From Bacteroidales bacterium (GTDB lineage: Bacteria > Bacteroidota > Bacteroidia > Bacteroidales > UBA3824): a DNA stretch of 64,000 nt. The translations under genes were made by a program, and so were the position numbers. How positions within the stretch are numbered: the first letter of the stretch is position 1; each line of letters opens with the position of its first letter. Under the pieces are notes generated by a model. That model was not told the origin of the DNA. It was given only the letters and a program-made list of their open reading frames with translations, and did no database searches. The DNA is taken from contig JAFXZT010000043.1 in NCBI GenBank assembly GCA_017541145.1, positions 26,215 through 90,214 on the forward strand, written 5' to 3'. This document shows, piece after piece, positions 18,556-27,608 of this stretch.

Positions 18556-19488
18556 ATGAGTAAGATTAAAGAAAGCGTTACCGAAATTGTTGGTAACACC
18601 CCTGTTTTGAAATTGAACAAGTATTCAGCTAAAGCCGGTGTCAAAGATGCTGTAATTTTGGCTAAACTCGAATATCTAAATCCCGCCGGTTCAGTGAAAG
18701 ACCGTGTAGCTCTTTCAATGATTGAAGATGCAGAAAAAAAAGGTCTTTTGAAACCCGGTGCTACAATTATAGAACCGACTTCCGGTAATACAGGTATCGG
18801 ACTTGCATCGATTGCGGCTGCAAAAGGTTACAGAGCTATTTTTACATTGCCTGATTCGATGAGTGCTGAGCGTAGAGCTTTGTTGAAAGCATACGGCGCA
18901 GAATTGGTTTTGACCGAGGGTGCAAAAGGTATGACAGGCGCAATTGCTAAGGCTAAAGAGTTGAATGAAGAAATAAAAGATTCAGTAATACTCGGACAGT
19001 TTGTTAACCCTGCAAATCCTGCAATTCACAAAGCTACCACCGGTCCTGAAATTTGGGATCAAACAGACGGTAAGGTTGACATCTTTGTTGCGGGAGTCGG
19101 TACAGGCGGTACACTTTCGGGCGTAGGCGAATTTTTGAAATCAAAGAATCCTAATATCAAGATTGTTGCTGTAGAACCTGCAACATCTCCTGTTTTGTCA
19201 CAAGGACATGCCGGACCACATAAAATACAAGGTATAGGAGCCGGTTTTGTTCCGGAAACTCTTAATACAAGCATTTATGACGAAGTTATCACTGTAGAAA
19301 ACGACGATGCTTTCGCAGAGGGCAAAAAGTTCGCTGTTTCAGAAGGTATTTTGGTTGGTATTTCGTCAGGCGCAGCATTAAAAGCTGCTTCAGTTCTCGC
19401 ACAACGTCCGGAAAACAAAGGTAAAGTAATTGTTGCTTTGCTTCCTGATTCCGGTGACAGATATTTATCAACTCCTTTGTTCGCTTAG
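18556..19488 (+). CDS. cysK: Cysteine synthase A (O-acetylserine sulfhydrylase)
   Basis: CysK makes L-cysteine from O-acetylserine and sulfide using pyridoxal phosphate. In the 310-residue protein the PLP-binding Lys48 sits in NPAGSVKDR, the substrate loop TSGNTG follows at about 75-80, and the phosphate-binding [10 protein letters not shown] is near 178-187. The C-terminal [15 protein letters not shown] is a family signature. It has its own promoter and terminator, so it appears to be a single-gene unit. No serine acetyltransferase gene is nearby. Confidence 0.96.
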   Translation: MSKIKESVTEIVGNTPVLKLNKYSAKAGVKDAVILAKLEYLNPAGSVKDRVALSMIEDAEKKGLLKPGATIIEPTSGNTGIGLASIAAAKGYRAIFTLPDSMSAERRALLKAYGAELVLTEGAKGMTGAIAKAKELNEEIKDSVILGQFVNPANPAIHKATTGPEIWDQTDGKVDIFVAGVGTGGTLSGVGEFLKSKNPNIKIVAVEPATSPVLSQGHAGPHKIQGIGAGFVPETLNTSIYDEVITVENDDAFAEGKKFAVSEGILVGISSGAALKAASVLAQRPENKGKVIVALLPDSGDRYLSTPLFA

Positions 19489-19560
19489 TTTATTATGAAT
19501 TAACTTTTATTTTAGGGAAGGGAATTTTTTTGAAATTATTTATTTTGGGTGTTTTATCCT

Positions 19561-19590
19561 AAGGGCAACTGAAAAAGCTGCCCTTTTTTG
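19561..19590 (+). terminator. cysK terminator
   Basis: AAGGGCA (19561-19567) pairs with TGCCCTT (19579-19585), followed by a T-tract. The end of the T-tract also serves as the -33 box of the next promoter. Confidence 0.85.
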
Positions 19591-19617
19591 TATATTTATA
19601 AAATTATTGTAACTTTG
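19587..19617 (+). promoter_or_regulatory. Promoter of the unknown gene at 19644
   Basis: TTTG (19587-19590), a 19-bp spacer and TAACTTTG (19610-19617) match the consensus. The -33 box is the tail of the cysK terminator. The leader would be about 20 nt. Confidence 0.75.
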
Positions 19618-19643
19618 CTTTCAGATAAAAAGCCTTTATTATT

Positions 19644-20291
19644 ATGAGAAGAAAATTTTGTTTCACACAACAACAATTGATTAATAGAGCAGATGCCTTA
19701 ACTAATACTTGCAAAAGAGATATCGAACTGCTTATTAAAAAGGGTTTTACAGATAATTATCTTGTGAAATTGTCCGAACTTACCGATAGTTTTAAGTCAT
19801 TTAGCACCGATTCTTCCAACTTGCAGGATATCAGTAAGATGAATCTTAGTTGTAAGGAATTGAAGAAAGAAATCATCCGTCAGATAAGAGTAATACAATG
19901 GCAATTGGAAAACAAAGGAATGGAGGGTTCTGAATACTTCAAATTGCTTAAAAAACTAAAAGTTCACAATGTTTCAGAAGAAATTTTCTTACGTGAAATA
20001 CGTAAAGTTCAAGGATATAGCGTAAAATTGTGTTCGCTTGGTATTTCTGCCTCTACCACGAGTGTTTTAAGTCAGCAAATAATTGATTATAAAATACAGT
20101 TAGATAATTATCATCAGGTTTCCAATTTGAGAAAAACATCGTCTGAACAGCGTATTGCTTTGGCTAACGAATTGACACTCTTGATGTCACAGATTTGTAG
20201 AATAGGTAAATTGCTTTTCAAAGGTGTTGATGATGAAAAATATAAGGATTATGTTTTGTATCCTGAGTCAATAAAAACCGATGCAAAATAA
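19644..20291 (+). CDS. Unknown helical cytoplasmic protein
   Basis: I do not recognise this 215-residue protein. It is predicted to be almost all helix, charged and soluble, with no signal peptide or membrane segment, and a short C-terminal motif DDEKYKDYVLY. Leucine/isoleucine heptads in the first 100 residues suggest a helical bundle or coiled coil. It has its own promoter, 30 bp after the cysK terminator, and is followed by its own terminator, so it is an independent single-gene unit. It does not obviously align with the two DUF6261-like proteins in this window, although length and helix content are similar. Confidence 0.7.
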   Translation: MRRKFCFTQQQLINRADALTNTCKRDIELLIKKGFTDNYLVKLSELTDSFKSFSTDSSNLQDISKMNLSCKELKKEIIRQIRVIQWQLENKGMEGSEYFKLLKKLKVHNVSEEIFLREIRKVQGYSVKLCSLGISASTTSVLSQQIIDYKIQLDNYHQVSNLRKTSSEQRIALANELTLLMSQICRIGKLLFKGVDDEKYKDYVLYPESIKTDAK

Positions 20292-20312
20292 TACATATTT
20301 TTGCATCGTTTT
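20279..20312. terminator. Terminator between convergent genes
   Basis: CGATGCAAAA (20279-20288) pairs with TTTTGCATCG (20299-20308). The left arm overlaps the last codons of the upstream gene. It can serve both this gene and the minus-strand gene ending at 20333. Confidence 0.8.
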
Positions 20313-20332
20313 GTGTATTTTTAATTAATTTA

Positions 20333-21547
20333 TTAGAATGCAATATCGATGTGAGAACAGAAATTATATTTCGGGTCATTTCTTTCAATCAGACTTCTTT
20401 CTTCGTAAGTTTTGTTGATTTTCAGTCTTCGATTAAAAATTGTTTTACCTTTTACTTTTACGACTACAGGCTTTTCCAGATTTGCCATTTTTTCGGTCAG
20501 CATTATGGTAAGGTGTGTGTAATCTGATTGTAGTATTTCTACAACATTGTTGTTGTATGTTGCGATTACTTTTTTACCTTGTTTTGCTTCGCCTTTCGGG
20601 ACTTTTATCCAGTAGCAGTTTTCTGATGCAACATCGCTTTGTTCCCAAATGATTTTTGACGGATACGGATTTCTTTCTTGAAAATTTAGCCATACTTGGT
20701 CTATTTTCAAACTTACTAAATCATCTTCGCTGTTTTGTTCCTCAATTGAAACACTTGTATTGTAGCCTCTTTTTTGTTCGTTGGTACGCAAAGTGTTCAA
20801 TTCTTCGGAAACTTTTTTACAAGAAATTACCATATTGGTATCCGGATTGTTTGCATTGCACCAAATTCTTGTCGGTACGTTATAAAGATTTGTTAAAGAA
20901 GTATTATTAGGATTACCCGAAATAATGGCTACAGCTGCAAATTTATCGGGATGACGTGTAGCTATTTTCCATACTTCTTCACCGCCAATTAGATATACTT
21001 TGTTGGGATTGAAATAATAATATGCTGTTAATAGATTTATTATTTCACAACAAATACTGTCTTTCATATCAATACTTGTAGAATCAGAAGTTATAGGATG
21101 AACAAAAATATCTTTTGTTGTAACGCCGAATTTGTTTGGTCTGTCTGCTATTGTGTAATCATTATTGTATATAATTTTATCTGACGAATCATCTTTTTTG
21201 TATTCTTCATTCAAAAAAGAAATATAAAGTGCTGTTTCCGGAGTAGATTTCCCAATTTCTGTTTCAATTTCATAATGTATTTTTGTATTGTTGATTTTTA
21301 CATATTTTTCTTCATTTTCTTTTTTATATTTGCTTCGTAGATTTATTCGCCATTCTGATTCAGGATCATTGTTTTTCTTGTCGTTGAGAAAGTTTGAATT
21401 TTGTTTAGGGAGAGGATCAGAACTGAAAAATACTGCTAAAAATAATTTGAATGTAGCTATACTTGCGAATAATAAAAATACGATTGATAATCCTGCTATT
21501 GTTGTTATTAGTTTGCGTTTTTCTTTTTTTGTGAATATGTGTCTCAT
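20333..21547 (-). CDS. Membrane-anchored esterase-like protein, probably catalytically dead
   Basis: From an ATG at 21547 the product is 404 residues with a basic N-terminus and one membrane segment (about 13-37). The outer part resembles the secreted alpha/beta-hydrolase (PHB-depolymerase-like) family. The hallmark NKVYLIG....W.IATRHPDKFAAVAIISG is present, and the C-terminal domain has the family pattern RNPYP.KI.WEQ...ENCYWIKV...PVVVKVKGK..F. In active members the nucleophile motif after VYL.G is GxSxGG; here it reads GGEEVW and the Ser is absent. This suggests a binding or structural role. An upstream ATG at 21622 lies inside the terminator of the preceding gene, so I prefer the later start. 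Confidence 0.65.
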   Translation of the reverse strand: MRHIFTKKEKRKLITTIAGLSIVFLLFASIATFKLFLAVFFSSDPLPKQNSNFLNDKKNNDPESEWRINLRSKYKKENEEKYVKINNTKIHYEIETEIGKSTPETALYISFLNEEYKKDDSSDKIIYNNDYTIADRPNKFGVTTKDIFVHPITSDSTSIDMKDSICCEIINLLTAYYYFNPNKVYLIGGEEVWKIATRHPDKFAAVAIISGNPNNTSLTNLYNVPTRIWCNANNPDTNMVISCKKVSEELNTLRTNEQKRGYNTSVSIEEQNSEDDLVSLKIDQVWLNFQERNPYPSKIIWEQSDVASENCYWIKVPKGEAKQGKKVIATYNNNVVEILQSDYTHLTIMLTEKMANLEKPVVVKVKGKTIFNRRLKINKTYEERSLIERNDPKYNFCSHIDIAF

Positions 21548-21602
21548 GAATTTTTGGAATTTATTGTTTACGTTTGTAATTCTTTCTTTACCTGATATGG
21601 CA

Positions 21603-21643
21603 AAAAATAAACTGAGTTGCATAATTTAGCAATTCAGTTTATT
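21603..21643 (-). terminator. Terminator of the SPFH gene, overlapping the alternative start at 21622
   Basis: AATAAACTGAGTTGC (21606-21620) pairs with GCAATTCAGTTTATT (21629-21643) with one wobble. Read on the minus strand it is followed by a T-tract. Its position over the first possible ATG of the next gene argues that translation there starts downstream. Confidence 0.8.
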
Positions 21644-21668
21644 TAATGCTAATAATTTGTGGAACAGA

Positions 21669-22661
21669 TTATTTTGTTTCTTTCAAAAGTTCTTTGATAC
21701 CGCCGATACTTCCCATAACGGAAGTAGCTTCGTAAGGCATGAAAACAGTTTTGTTGTTTTCGCCGGTAGAAAGTTCTTTCATCATTTCGATGTATTTCTG
21801 AGCGATTAAGTATTGAGCCGGATTGCCGGAATTGCCGAGTTTTTCTGCAACTTTTTGAATTGCAATACCTTCAGCTTCAGCGATTTTTTGTATTGCGATA
21901 GCTTCAGCTTCAGCATTTCTCATTCTTGCAGCAGCTTCACCTTCAGCCTTGAGAATAGCTTGTTGTTTTTCAGCTTCAGCGCGGTTTATCATCGCAGCTT
22001 TAGCACCTTCAGATGCCAAAATTTGTGATGCTTTTTCACCTTCAGAAGTAAGAATTGCAGCACGTTTGTTACGCTCTGCCTGCATTTGTTTTTCCATAGC
22101 TGTAAGTACGCTCTTCGGAGGAGTGATGTCCTGAAGTTCTACACGGTTTACTTTTACGCCCCATTTGTCTGTAGCATCATCGAGTACGGCGCGAAGTTTT
22201 GTGTTGATTGTATCTCTTGAGGTAAGAGTTTCATCAAGTTCGAGTTCGCCGATGATATTTCTAAGTGTGGTTTGAGTAAGTTTTTCAATCGCATTAGGCA
22301 AGTTGTCGATTTCGTAAGCTGCTTTAAAAGGATCCATAATTTGGAAATAAAGCAATGCATTGATTTCGGTCTGAACATTATCTTTTGTAATAACGTTCTG
22401 TTTGTCAAAATCATAAACTTGCTCTCTTAAATCGATAGTTGTAGAGTTGTAATAATTACCGTTTCTTAGAATCACGATGTTTTTCGCCTTGTCGATAAAC
22501 GGAATTATGATGTTGATACCCGGAGAAAGAATTGAATGAAATTTTCCAAGTCTTTCAATAATTTTGGTTTCTGACTGAGGAATTATCACCAAAGTCTTTT
22601 TTACAAAAATGATTGCAAATATCAAAATTGCAACCAATACGAAGAGTGTTGTCGGTTCCAT
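21669..22661 (-). CDS. SPFH/Band 7 (stomatin-like) membrane protein
   Basis: The 330-residue protein has one N-terminal membrane segment (about 5-23) and a Band 7 domain (about 25-180) starting IPQSETKIIERLGKFHSILSPGIN. A long Ala/Glu-rich coiled coil (about 185-275, repeating AEAEAIAIQKIAEAEG) and a Gly-rich end follow. This is the stomatin/QmcA architecture, which forms oligomeric rings at membranes. It lies 12 bp downstream of an NfeD-like gene; the two families are classic neighbours and act together in membrane microdomains. No SppA-type protease is adjacent. Confidence 0.92.
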   Translation of the reverse strand: MEPTTLFVLVAILIFAIIFVKKTLVIIPQSETKIIERLGKFHSILSPGINIIIPFIDKAKNIVILRNGNYYNSTTIDLREQVYDFDKQNVITKDNVQTEINALLYFQIMDPFKAAYEIDNLPNAIEKLTQTTLRNIIGELELDETLTSRDTINTKLRAVLDDATDKWGVKVNRVELQDITPPKSVLTAMEKQMQAERNKRAAILTSEGEKASQILASEGAKAAMINRAEAEKQQAILKAEGEAAARMRNAEAEAIAIQKIAEAEGIAIQKVAEKLGNSGNPAQYLIAQKYIEMMKELSTGENNKTVFMPYEATSVMGSIGGIKELLKETK

Positions 22662-22672
22662 ATTTGTATTTT

Positions 22673-23101
22673 TTATATTTGTTTTACTATAATAATTGTA
22701 CTTTTTCTGTCAATGATTTCTACGATTTGGTCTTTGGATATTTCTTGAGAATCAATACTTTGAGCTTTCCAAACATCGCCGTCAAGAGCTACGCGTCCAT
22801 AACCGTTATTCACTATAGTTTCCACAACTTTGCCGTTTCTGCCTATCATCGCATCGGCATTGCTTTTACGACCTTTGTTTCTGTGTAGATATTTTAGTGT
22901 TATCGGTCTCAAGAAGAAAATACTTGCTGCTGAAAATACAGCAAAAACTATTACTTGAACTGTTAGACCAAATCCTAATAATGATGCAAATATTGAAAAT
23001 ATTGCACCGATACTAAAACAAATCATAAAAAAATTGCCTGCAATAAGTTCTATTACTAAAAATCCTATCGCTGCAATTATCCAAATTAAATGCATGCTCA
23101 T
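22673..23101 (-). CDS. NfeD family membrane protein
   Basis: The 142-residue protein has membrane segments at about 4-40 and 45-66, then a C-terminal OB-fold domain (about 80-140) with the pattern IGRNGKVVETI.NNGYGRVALDGDVWKAQS typical of short NfeD proteins. It partners the SPFH protein encoded 12 bp downstream. The short form lacks the ClpP-like protease domain found in long NfeD proteins. Confidence 0.9.
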   Translation of the reverse strand: MSMHLIWIIAAIGFLVIELIAGNFFMICFSIGAIFSIFASLLGFGLTVQVIVFAVFSAASIFFLRPITLKYLHRNKGRKSNADAMIGRNGKVVETIVNNGYGRVALDGDVWKAQSIDSQEISKDQIVEIIDRKSTIIIVKQI

Positions 23102-23117
23102 AATTATAAAATTTTTC

Positions 23118-23149
23118 CAAATATATATAGTTTTATTACAAACTACAAA
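23118..23149 (-). promoter_or_regulatory. Promoter of the NfeD-SPFH operon
   Basis: On the minus strand TTTG (23149-23146), a 20-bp spacer and TATATTTG (23125-23118) match the consensus. The leader would be about 12 nt before the ATG at 23101. Confidence 0.7.
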
Positions 23150-23280
23150 ATTTATAGTTAAATATTTTTAGATTATGTTATATGTTGATGTGATTGAAAG
23201 TGGGGGAGAAGTATATAAAAAAAGAGACTGCCTAAAAATTAGACAATCTCTTTATCTCTTGTTTTGGGGTAAACGACAAT

Positions 23281-24123
23281 TTATTTTCTCTGAGAGTTTT
23301 TGTTGTCTTCCAAAAGTTTTTTCATTTGAGTTTGAAGCAAAGCCGCAGATTCGTTGGCTTTTTCAGCGAAATCGGTACCGTTGCTTGCGTAAATAATTCC
23401 GCGTGAAGAATTTACCAAAAGACCGCAAGTATCGTTCATACCAAATTCTGCTACGTCCTGAAGACTTCCGCCCTGAGCTCCTACGCCCGGTACAAGTAAG
23501 AAATTGTTTTTAGCAATTTTTCTTATTTGTTGAAATTTATATGCTTGAGTTGCTCCTGCAACAAACATAATTCTGTTTTCATCGCCCCAAAGCTGACCGT
23601 ATTTCAATGTTTTCTCAAAAAGATATTCATTAGATTCTTTTTCCTGAATTACTTGAAAATCCGATGCTGAAGGATTGCTTGTAAGAGCGAGAATTATTGC
23701 CCATTTGCCTTCGTATTCCAAAAATGGAGATATCGAATCTTTTCCCATGTAAGGCGACAATGTTACGGCATCAAACGGCATTTGCTCAAAAAATGTCTTA
23801 GCGTACATCTTGCAAGTATTGCCGATATCGCCGCGTTTGCAGTCTGCAATGAGAAATATTCCCGGATAGTTTTTCTTGATATATTCGGCAGTTTTCTGCA
23901 ACGATTCCCAACCCTTGGCACCCAACGCTTCATAAAATGCAGTGTTCGGTTTGTATGCAATAGCATATTCTTGAGTTGCGTCAACTATCTGTTTATTGAA
24001 TTCAAATATCGGGTCTTCCTCTTTTTGCAAAAATTCAGGAATTTTTGTGATATCAGTATCCAATCCAACACAGAGAAACGAATTTTTCTTCTGTATCTTG
24101 TTGTAAATGTCGCGGTAATTCAT
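23281..24123 (-). CDS. pyrF: Orotidine 5'-phosphate decarboxylase
   Basis: PyrF decarboxylates OMP to UMP, the last step of de novo pyrimidine synthesis. The 280-residue length fits the longer (type 2) PyrF class. The substrate motif FLCVGLDTD is near the start. The catalytic Lys-Asp cluster [11 protein letters not shown] is near 92-102, SPYMGKDS follows, and [11 protein letters not shown] is the phosphate-binding loop. The gene is 21 bp downstream of prfA and probably co-transcribed with it and purM. Confidence 0.96.
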   Translation of the reverse strand: MNYRDIYNKIQKKNSFLCVGLDTDITKIPEFLQKEEDPIFEFNKQIVDATQEYAIAYKPNTAFYEALGAKGWESLQKTAEYIKKNYPGIFLIADCKRGDIGNTCKMYAKTFFEQMPFDAVTLSPYMGKDSISPFLEYEGKWAIILALTSNPSASDFQVIQEKESNEYLFEKTLKYGQLWGDENRIMFVAGATQAYKFQQIRKIAKNNFLLVPGVGAQGGSLQDVAEFGMNDTCGLLVNSSRGIIYASNGTDFAEKANESAALLQTQMKKLLEDNKNSQRK

Positions 24124-24144
24124 AGTAGCGTTATTATGTATTTA

Positions 24145-25236
24145 TTATAATCCAGATGCTTTTAATCTTTCTGCGTTTTCTGCAATTTGCAGTTTCTCAA
24201 TAATTTCGTCGATTTCTCCATCCATTACAATCGGAAGGTTGTAAAGTGTCAGGTTGATACGATGGTCTGTAACACGTGACTGTGGATAGTTGTAAGTACG
24301 GATCTTTGCAGAGCGGTCTCCGGTTGATACCATAGTCTTTCTCTGTGAACCTACTTTGTCGAGATATTTCTGATATTCAATTGCATAAAGTCTTGAACGC
24401 AATTCTTTCATTGCTTTTTCAAGGTTCTTTATTTGTGACTTTTCGTCTTGACATGTTACAACCAAACCTGTTGGGATGTGTGTAAGACGAATAGCTGAAT
24501 ATGTAGTGTTAACTGACTGACCGCCGGGACCTGATGAACAGTAAGTATCTTTTCTAACATCAGATTCTTTGAGGTCAACATCAAACTCACCGGCTTCCGG
24601 TAATACAACAACAGATGCTGCCGAAGTGTGAATACGTCCCTGAGTTTCTGTAGCCGGTACGCGTTGTACACGGTGAACTCCCGATTCGTATTTCATAATT
24701 CCGTAAACACCTTCAGTATTGGAAGATACTGTAAGTACAATTTCCTTGTAACCGCCCATTGTACCTTCAGTAAATCTTGTTACTTCCACTTTCCAATGGC
24801 GTTTTTCAAAATATTTACAATACATCCTGTACAAGTCGCCGGCAAAAATTGCAGCCTCGTCGCCGCCAGTACCGCCACGGATTTCAAAAATCGCATTTTT
24901 CTCATCCTCAGGGTCTTTCGGCAATAACATAATCTTGATATCTTCTTCCATCTTCGGGAGACTTTCAGTAAGACTCTCAAGTTCTTCCTTCGCCATCTCT
25001 TTCATTTCCTCGTCGCTTTCGTTCTTGAGGATTGCTTTGGCGTCGTCTATATTTGATAATACATTTTTGTATTCTTCGTAAGTCTTGATTAACGGCTCAA
25101 GTTCTTTGAATTCTTTGTTGAGAGCCACATAGCGTTTCATATCAGACATCACGTCTGGTTCATTTACAAGTTTTGACACTTCGTCAAATCTCTGTTTTAC
25201 GCCTTCAAGTTTTTCAAGTATTAAATTTTCTGCCAT
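24145..25236 (-). CDS. prfA: Peptide chain release factor 1
   Basis: RF1 reads UAA and UAG stop codons and triggers peptide release. The 363-residue protein has the GGQ catalytic motif in [10 protein letters not shown] (about 232-241) and the PAT motif used for stop-codon reading, in [17 protein letters not shown]. The N-terminal helical domain with [11 protein letters not shown] and the segment [24 protein letters not shown] are typical. It lies between purM and pyrF on the same strand with short gaps. Confidence 0.97.
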   Translation of the reverse strand: MAENLILEKLEGVKQRFDEVSKLVNEPDVMSDMKRYVALNKEFKELEPLIKTYEEYKNVLSNIDDAKAILKNESDEEMKEMAKEELESLTESLPKMEEDIKIMLLPKDPEDEKNAIFEIRGGTGGDEAAIFAGDLYRMYCKYFEKRHWKVEVTRFTEGTMGGYKEIVLTVSSNTEGVYGIMKYESGVHRVQRVPATETQGRIHTSAASVVVLPEAGEFDVDLKESDVRKDTYCSSGPGGQSVNTTYSAIRLTHIPTGLVVTCQDEKSQIKNLEKAMKELRSRLYAIEYQKYLDKVGSQRKTMVSTGDRSAKIRTYNYPQSRVTDHRINLTLYNLPIVMDGEIDEIIEKLQIAENAERLKASGL

Positions 25237-25263
25237 TTTCTATTTATGTATTCTCTAATATAA

Positions 25264-26436
25264 TCAATTGTAAATAAATTCTCCTTTGTCGCTTTTTATC
25301 GTTACTTGTTTTTTGTCTGACTTTTCTACGTGTCCTATCACCTTGGCATCCACGTTGAAAGACTTAGAGATTTCAATAATACCTTTAGCCGATTCTTCGT
25401 CGGTATAAATCTCAAAACGATGTCCCATGTTGAAAACTTTGTACATCTCTTTCCATGGAGTGCGACTTTGTTCCTGAATCATTTGGAATAGGATAGGAGT
25501 CTCAAACAAGTTGTCTTTTATCACATGTACATCTTTTACAAAATTCAAAACTTTGGTTTGAGCACCGCCTGAGCAGTGAATCATTCCGGAAATTTTGCCT
25601 TTATAATTTTCCAACACCTTTTTCACAATAGGTGCGTAAGTTCTGGTAGGAGACAAAACCAATTTGCCGACTGTTAATCCCGGATGACCTTCCACCGGGT
25701 CGGTAAGATTGTATTTGCCCGAATATACCAAATCCTCCGGAATAGAGTGATCGTATGTTTCCGGATATTTCTCAGCTACTTTTTTATTGAATACATCATG
25801 ACGTGCCGAAGTAAGACCGTTGCTACCCATGCCGCCATTGTATTCAGTTTCGTAACTTGCTTGTCCTGAAGACGCCAAACCTACAATTACATCGCCCGGT
25901 TTGATATTACATTCTATAACATCTTCGCGTTTCATTCTGGCAACCACAGTGCTGTCTACAATAATAGTTCTCGACAAGTCGCCAACATCCGCAGTTTCAC
26001 CACCTGTACCATAAATCTCAATGCCATAGCTTCTTAATTGAGACATCAATTGGTCGGTAGAATTAATAACTTCAGAAATTACAGATCCCGGAATCAAATT
26101 GGCATTTCTGCCGATAGTGGAAGAAACCAAGATTTTGTCAACAGCGCCCACGCAAATCAGGTCGTCAACATTCATTATGAGCGAATCCTGTGCGATTCCT
26201 TTCCAAACCGACATATCGCCGGTCTCTTTCCAATATGCGTAAGCTAATGACGACTTTGTACCTGCGCCGTCGGCATGCATTATCACACAATATTTACTAT
26301 CGCCCGATAATATATCAGGTACTACTTTACAAAATGCGTTGGGGAAAACACCCTTGTCGATGTTCTTGATAGCGTTGTGCACGTCAGTTTTGGATGCTGA
26401 CACGCCACGTTTTCCGTATCTCAAATCTTCTTCCAT
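25264..26436 (-). CDS. purM: Phosphoribosylformylglycinamidine cyclo-ligase
   Basis: PurM (AIR synthetase) closes the imidazole ring in purine synthesis using ATP. The 390-residue length is longer than the roughly 345 residues of the E. coli enzyme but usual for Bacteroidota. Visible motifs include RYGKRGVSASKTDVHNAI at the start, MHADGAGTKSSLAY and ETADVGDLSRT, and the C-terminal GHRFEIYT segment. It is the first gene of a purM-prfA-pyrF run and has its own promoter. Confidence 0.93.
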   Translation of the reverse strand: MEEDLRYGKRGVSASKTDVHNAIKNIDKGVFPNAFCKVVPDILSGDSKYCVIMHADGAGTKSSLAYAYWKETGDMSVWKGIAQDSLIMNVDDLICVGAVDKILVSSTIGRNANLIPGSVISEVINSTDQLMSQLRSYGIEIYGTGGETADVGDLSRTIIVDSTVVARMKREDVIECNIKPGDVIVGLASSGQASYETEYNGGMGSNGLTSARHDVFNKKVAEKYPETYDHSIPEDLVYSGKYNLTDPVEGHPGLTVGKLVLSPTRTYAPIVKKVLENYKGKISGMIHCSGGAQTKVLNFVKDVHVIKDNLFETPILFQMIQEQSRTPWKEMYKVFNMGHRFEIYTDEESAKGIIEISKSFNVDAKVIGHVEKSDKKQVTIKSDKGEFIYN

Positions 26437-26467
26437 CTTTCCGTATTAGTATATGTATAATTTCTTG

Positions 26468-26498
26468 CAAAATTATCTTATATTATCGAATTTACAAA
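26468..26498 (-). promoter_or_regulatory. purM promoter
   Basis: On the minus strand TTTG (26498-26495), a 19-bp spacer and TAATTTTG (26475-26468) fit the consensus. The leader would be about 25 nt. Confidence 0.7.
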
Positions 26499-26516
26499 AA
26501 AAAAGTGGGGTTGCAT

Positions 26517-26556
26517 GCAAAAAAAAAGCCTGACTTAGAAAATTCTAAATCAGGCT
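26517..26556 (-). terminator. rpsB-tsf operon terminator
   Basis: AGCCTGA (26527-26533) pairs with TCAGGCT (26550-26556), extended by TTAGAA/TTCTAA. Read on the minus strand it runs into a long T-tract, about 30 bp after the tsf stop. Confidence 0.9.
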
Positions 26557-26585
26557 GTATTTTGATTTTACTAAATTCTGTAGAA

Positions 26586-27575
26586 TTAAGCTTCCAAACC
26601 GTAACGGATGAATGAAGTAACAGTCAAATCCTTGTCAGCATTCTGAAGGTACTGACGAATAGTGATCTTGTTATCTTGTTCATATTTCTGGTTGAGAAGA
26701 GTTACTTCTTCGTAGAACTTATTGATACGACCCTTAGAGATGTTATCAATCATCTGTTGAGGAATAACAGTTTCAGCAGCAACTTTAGCTTTGATTTCTT
26801 TAGCCAACTGACCTTGTTCTTCAGTGATCCATCCCTTAGTGATGTTAGAAGCGATGTGGTCATCAGAATCTACGTGAGCAGGGTTGATGCCTTCTTTCTT
26901 GAGAGCAGCTTCGATTTTCTTCTGGATTTGTTCCTGAAGAGTTTTTTCTTTAGCAACTTCAAGTTCTTTGTCGATAACTTCCTGAGAGATACCATCTTTG
27001 TCAACAGCGATAGGAGCCATTGCAGCAACCTGCATAGCAACGTTCTTAGCTACAGTAGCATCAACAGCCTTGTTGTAAGCAACGATAGCTGTAAGTCTGT
27101 TACCCATGTGGTTGTATACGTTGGTAGCTTCGCCGGCGATTTTACCGTAGAAAGCCAATTCGATTTTCTCACCGATAACACCGGTTTGGTTCATTACCTC
27201 GTCTTGAATAGTGCCTTTGCCGTAAGGAAGAGCCTTTACAGCTTCGATATCAGCAGCATCAGCAGCAATAGCAGCAGCGAGGATGTCGTTACCAAATTTG
27301 ATGAAGTCAGCATTCTTAGCAACAAAGTCTGTTTCGCAATTGAGAGAAACAACATAAGCTTTTTTACCGTCAGCAGAAGTGCCACCGATAACATAACCTT
27401 CTTTAGCTTCTCTGTCAGCACGCTTGCTAGCTACCTTCTGACCTTTTTTACGAAGGATGTCAGTAGCAGCATCAAAGTCGCCGTTAGCTTCAGCCAATGC
27501 CTTCTTGCAATCCATCATACCTGCGCCGGTAAGATCTCTAAGTTTCTTAACGTCGCTTGCTTTAATATCAGCCAT
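26586..27575 (-). CDS. tsf: Translation elongation factor Ts
   Basis: EF-Ts is the nucleotide exchange factor for EF-Tu. The 329-residue protein has the N-terminal UBA-like domain with VKKLRDLTGAGMMDCKKAL and the TDFVAKN motif near residue 80 that inserts into EF-Tu. Two dimerisation subdomains follow, with an insertion-type C-terminal coil that is normal for Bacteroidota. It sits 33 bp after rpsB, the standard bacterial pair. Confidence 0.97.
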   Translation of the reverse strand: MADIKASDVKKLRDLTGAGMMDCKKALAEANGDFDAATDILRKKGQKVASKRADREAKEGYVIGGTSADGKKAYVVSLNCETDFVAKNADFIKFGNDILAAAIAADAADIEAVKALPYGKGTIQDEVMNQTGVIGEKIELAFYGKIAGEATNVYNHMGNRLTAIVAYNKAVDATVAKNVAMQVAAMAPIAVDKDGISQEVIDKELEVAKEKTLQEQIQKKIEAALKKEGINPAHVDSDDHIASNITKGWITEEQGQLAKEIKAKVAAETVIPQQMIDNISKGRINKFYEEVTLLNQKYEQDNKITIRQYLQNADKDLTVTSFIRYGLEA

Positions 27576-27608
27576 TTTATATTAATTTTTATAAATGGGG
27601 GTTAAAGA

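Noticed and set aside
26676..27605. 309-codon ORF antisense to tsf
   Set aside because: Low-complexity Ser/Phe-rich translation of the tsf complement; tsf is certain.
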